From Gammaproteobacteria bacterium (GTDB lineage Bacteria > Pseudomonadota > Gammaproteobacteria > UBA5335 > SLRW01): 5,774 nucleotides of DNA. This document shows, piece after piece, positions 4,518-5,774 of the stretch (positions are counted from its first letter, which is position 1; each line of letters starts with the position of its first letter). The notes under the pieces were generated by a model, which had not been told where the DNA came from, did not search any database, and was given only the letters and a program-made list of their open reading frames with translations. Made by a program: the position numbers and the translations under genes. The stretch lies in NCBI GenBank assembly GCA_007134115.1, contig SLLK01000346.1:1-5774 (forward strand), given 5' to 3'.

Positions 4518-5774
4518 ATGGCGAGAGCAAGAGGCTATTCAGCCATTCATGTGGGTGTACTGGTTACCGCTATCAGTATGCTGGTTACCGGTTGTGAGCG
4601 TGAGCCTCAGGTGGTGGCGGGACCTGGTGTGGATCTGGAAAACAGGGTGTTGTATGTGGGCGCCCTCAATGCCGAAAGTGGCCCGGCCGCCGAGCTCGGC
4701 CGGCCGTTCGCGCTGGGCCTTCGCACGCTTGTGCACCGCATCAACCGGGGGGACGCCGATCTGATGCCCGAGGGCTGGCGCGTGCGCCTCGTGGAGCGCG
4801 ATCAGGCCTATGATCCTGAACGGGTAATCAGTACGTTTGAGGAAACGCATGATCAGGTGCTGTTCTACGTTTCCGTGTTTGGTTCTTCCAGCGCGGTGTT
4901 ATTGCAATCGCGCCTGGAGGAACATGGCATCGTCGGATTCCCAACCTCCAACCTGTCTGCGCTGGGAGAACATCCCAATACACCGCCGGTCGGTCCTTCG
5001 TACTACCTGGAAGGCATGCGTGCCATGGACTGGGCGGTGGACCAGGCCGACGGCACGGAAGATCTGCGGGTGGGCGTGATCTATCGCGGTGATGAGTATG
5101 GAAATGATGGATACAACGGCTGGCTGACAGCGGCACAATATTACGATATTGATGTCGCGGTTGAGCATATGATTCCGGCGGATGGCAGTGATCATGATCT
5201 GGCCGGCACCCTGGAGCAACTCCGGGCGCAGGAGGTGGATGTGGTGTTTTTGGCCACGTTTCCCCGTGAAACGGCGGCGATCATGACCGGAGCGGCGGCG
5301 ATTGAATACAGTCCCTCGATGTGGATTGGCAACACGCCATTCATTCACGAGGGCTTTTTTGATTCCCGTACTATTGATCCGGCATTGTTCCGGGACGCTT
5401 ATCTTGTCACCGGTTTCCCCGTATGGGGCGACGACAGACCCGTGGTACGGGACTTCCGCGAGAGCCTTGAGGCATATACAGAAGGCCGGATAGCGCCCAA
5501 TACGTATATCCTGACATCCTATGTCTGGGCGCAGCCGGGGTTCGAGGCTTTCCGCAGGGCACTGGAACAGGGCGATGTGAGCCGGGAAGGGTATATGCGC
5601 GCACTGCGCAGTATTGACGATTTCGAGACGGCCGGTGCATTTCCCGATCCGCTGGATTTTACCCGTCTTCCGTATCGTACCGCCACCCGGACACGCATAT
5701 TGCATATGGACATGGACGCGGGTGAGCTGGTGATGGCTGATGATTATGCCAATCCCCGCAGCATGAATGAGATG
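4518..5774 (+). CDS. ABC-type substrate-binding lipoprotein, type 1 periplasmic binding fold (3' partial)
   Basis: An uninterrupted frame of 419 codons runs to the window edge with no stop. The ATG at 4518 follows GGGGGAGG (4503-4510) at 7 bases. The N terminus is a lipoprotein signal peptide: R3 and R5, a hydrophobic stretch at 12-24, and the lipobox VTGC with the lipidated C26; Glu follows, not the Asp that signals inner-membrane retention. The mature part resembles the Peripla_BP_6 (LivJ/LivK, amide-binding) family: LYVGALNAESGPAAELGRPF at 45-64, GLRTLVHRIN at 67-76, ERDQAYDPERV at 93-103, FGSSSAV at 121-127, GPSYYLEGM at 159-167, and RVGVIYRGDEYGNDGYNGW at 184-202, the second-lobe strand. 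Ligands in the family are branched-chain amino acids, amides or aromatic acids; which applies here is unknown. The length suggests the C terminus is near. No permease or ATPase subunit is visible. Local GC of 48-55 percent is below the neighbours. Confidence 0.88.
   Translation, partial: MARARGYSAIHVGVLVTAISMLVTGCEREPQVVAGPGVDLENRVLYVGALNAESGPAAELGRPFALGLRTLVHRINRGDADLMPEGWRVRLVERDQAYDPERVISTFEETHDQVLFYVSVFGSSSAVLLQSRLEEHGIVGFPTSNLSALGEHPNTPPVGPSYYLEGMRAMDWAVDQADGTEDLRVGVIYRGDEYGNDGYNGWLTAAQYYDIDVAVEHMIPADGSDHDLAGTLEQLRAQEVDVVFLATFPRETAAIMTGAAAIEYSPSMWIGNTPFIHEGFFDSRTIDPALFRDAYLVTGFPVWGDDRPVVRDFRESLEAYTEGRIAPNTYILTSYVWAQPGFEAFRRALEQGDVSREGYMRALRSIDDFETAGAFPDPLDFTRLPYRTATRTRILHMDMDAGELVMADDYANPRSMNEM
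4560..4590 (+). repeat. In-frame 10-base direct repeat in the signal peptide
   Basis: CTGGTTACCG occurs at 4560-4569 and again at 4581-4590, exactly seven codons apart and in the same phase. Each copy encodes Leu-Val-Thr in the hydrophobic core and lipobox of the signal peptide (residues 15-17 and 22-24). Slippage or recombination between the copies would add or remove seven residues without shifting the frame. Confidence 0.6.

Noticed and set aside
4899..5705. A 268-residue minus-strand ORF opposite the lipoprotein
   Set aside because: The plus strand carries a continuous 419-codon frame with a signal peptide and binding-protein motifs; the minus ORF shows no motif.
1..5774. CRISPR arrays, tRNA or rRNA genes, insertion sequences, toxin-antitoxin or phage-defence genes
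   Set aside because: No regularly spaced repeats, RNA gene signatures, transposase motifs or defence-domain motifs were seen on either strand; the genes present are housekeeping or transport related.

Overview
The window reads as chromosomal DNA of a GC-rich gammaproteobacterium. The evidence is the ybaB-recR order at the left edge, a HinT close to the E. coli protein, an RsgA with all its permuted GTPase motifs, and a 181-residue oligoribonuclease whose catalytic residues fall on E. coli numbering. A halophilic or sulfur-oxidising lineage such as the Ectothiorhodospiraceae would fit the gene order and composition. That placement is inference from memory, not a measured match.

Layout. Bases 1-1108 are a rightward cluster: the last 24 codons of ybaB, then recR, then hinT, with gaps of about 40 bases. 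Bases 1120-2424 are a leftward pair, phhB then rsgA; rsgA starts at GTG three bases after the phhB stop, so the two are probably translationally coupled. hinT and rsgA converge with only 11 bases between their stops. Bases 2425-2670 are a divergent intergenic region unusually full of GC-rich dyad symmetries, leading into orn (2671-3216, rightward). After a 133-base gap comes an EamA/DMT-type ten-helix permease (3350-4252). Its stop codon touches a perfect 28-bp palindrome (4252-4279). Bases 4253-4517 hold no conserved gene I recognise, only a possible 27-residue basic ORF with a good ribosome binding site. From 4518 to the right edge an uninterrupted reading frame of 419 codons encodes a lipoprotein of the type 1 periplasmic-binding-protein fold (branched-chain-amino-acid or amide type). 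It runs off the window without a stop.

Function. The left two thirds is housekeeping: recombinational repair (RecR with YbaB), purine phosphoramidate hydrolysis (HinT), 30S subunit maturation (RsgA), pterin recycling (PhhB) and degradation of very short RNAs (Orn). The right third is accessory in character: a permease, a strong palindrome, and a solute-binding lipoprotein whose local GC drops to about 48-55 percent in 60-base samples, against about 65 percent in recR and the permease. I see no complete novel multi-gene system. The most interesting places are the 28-bp palindrome, the small ORF and leader ahead of the lipoprotein, and whatever lies downstream of the lipoprotein.
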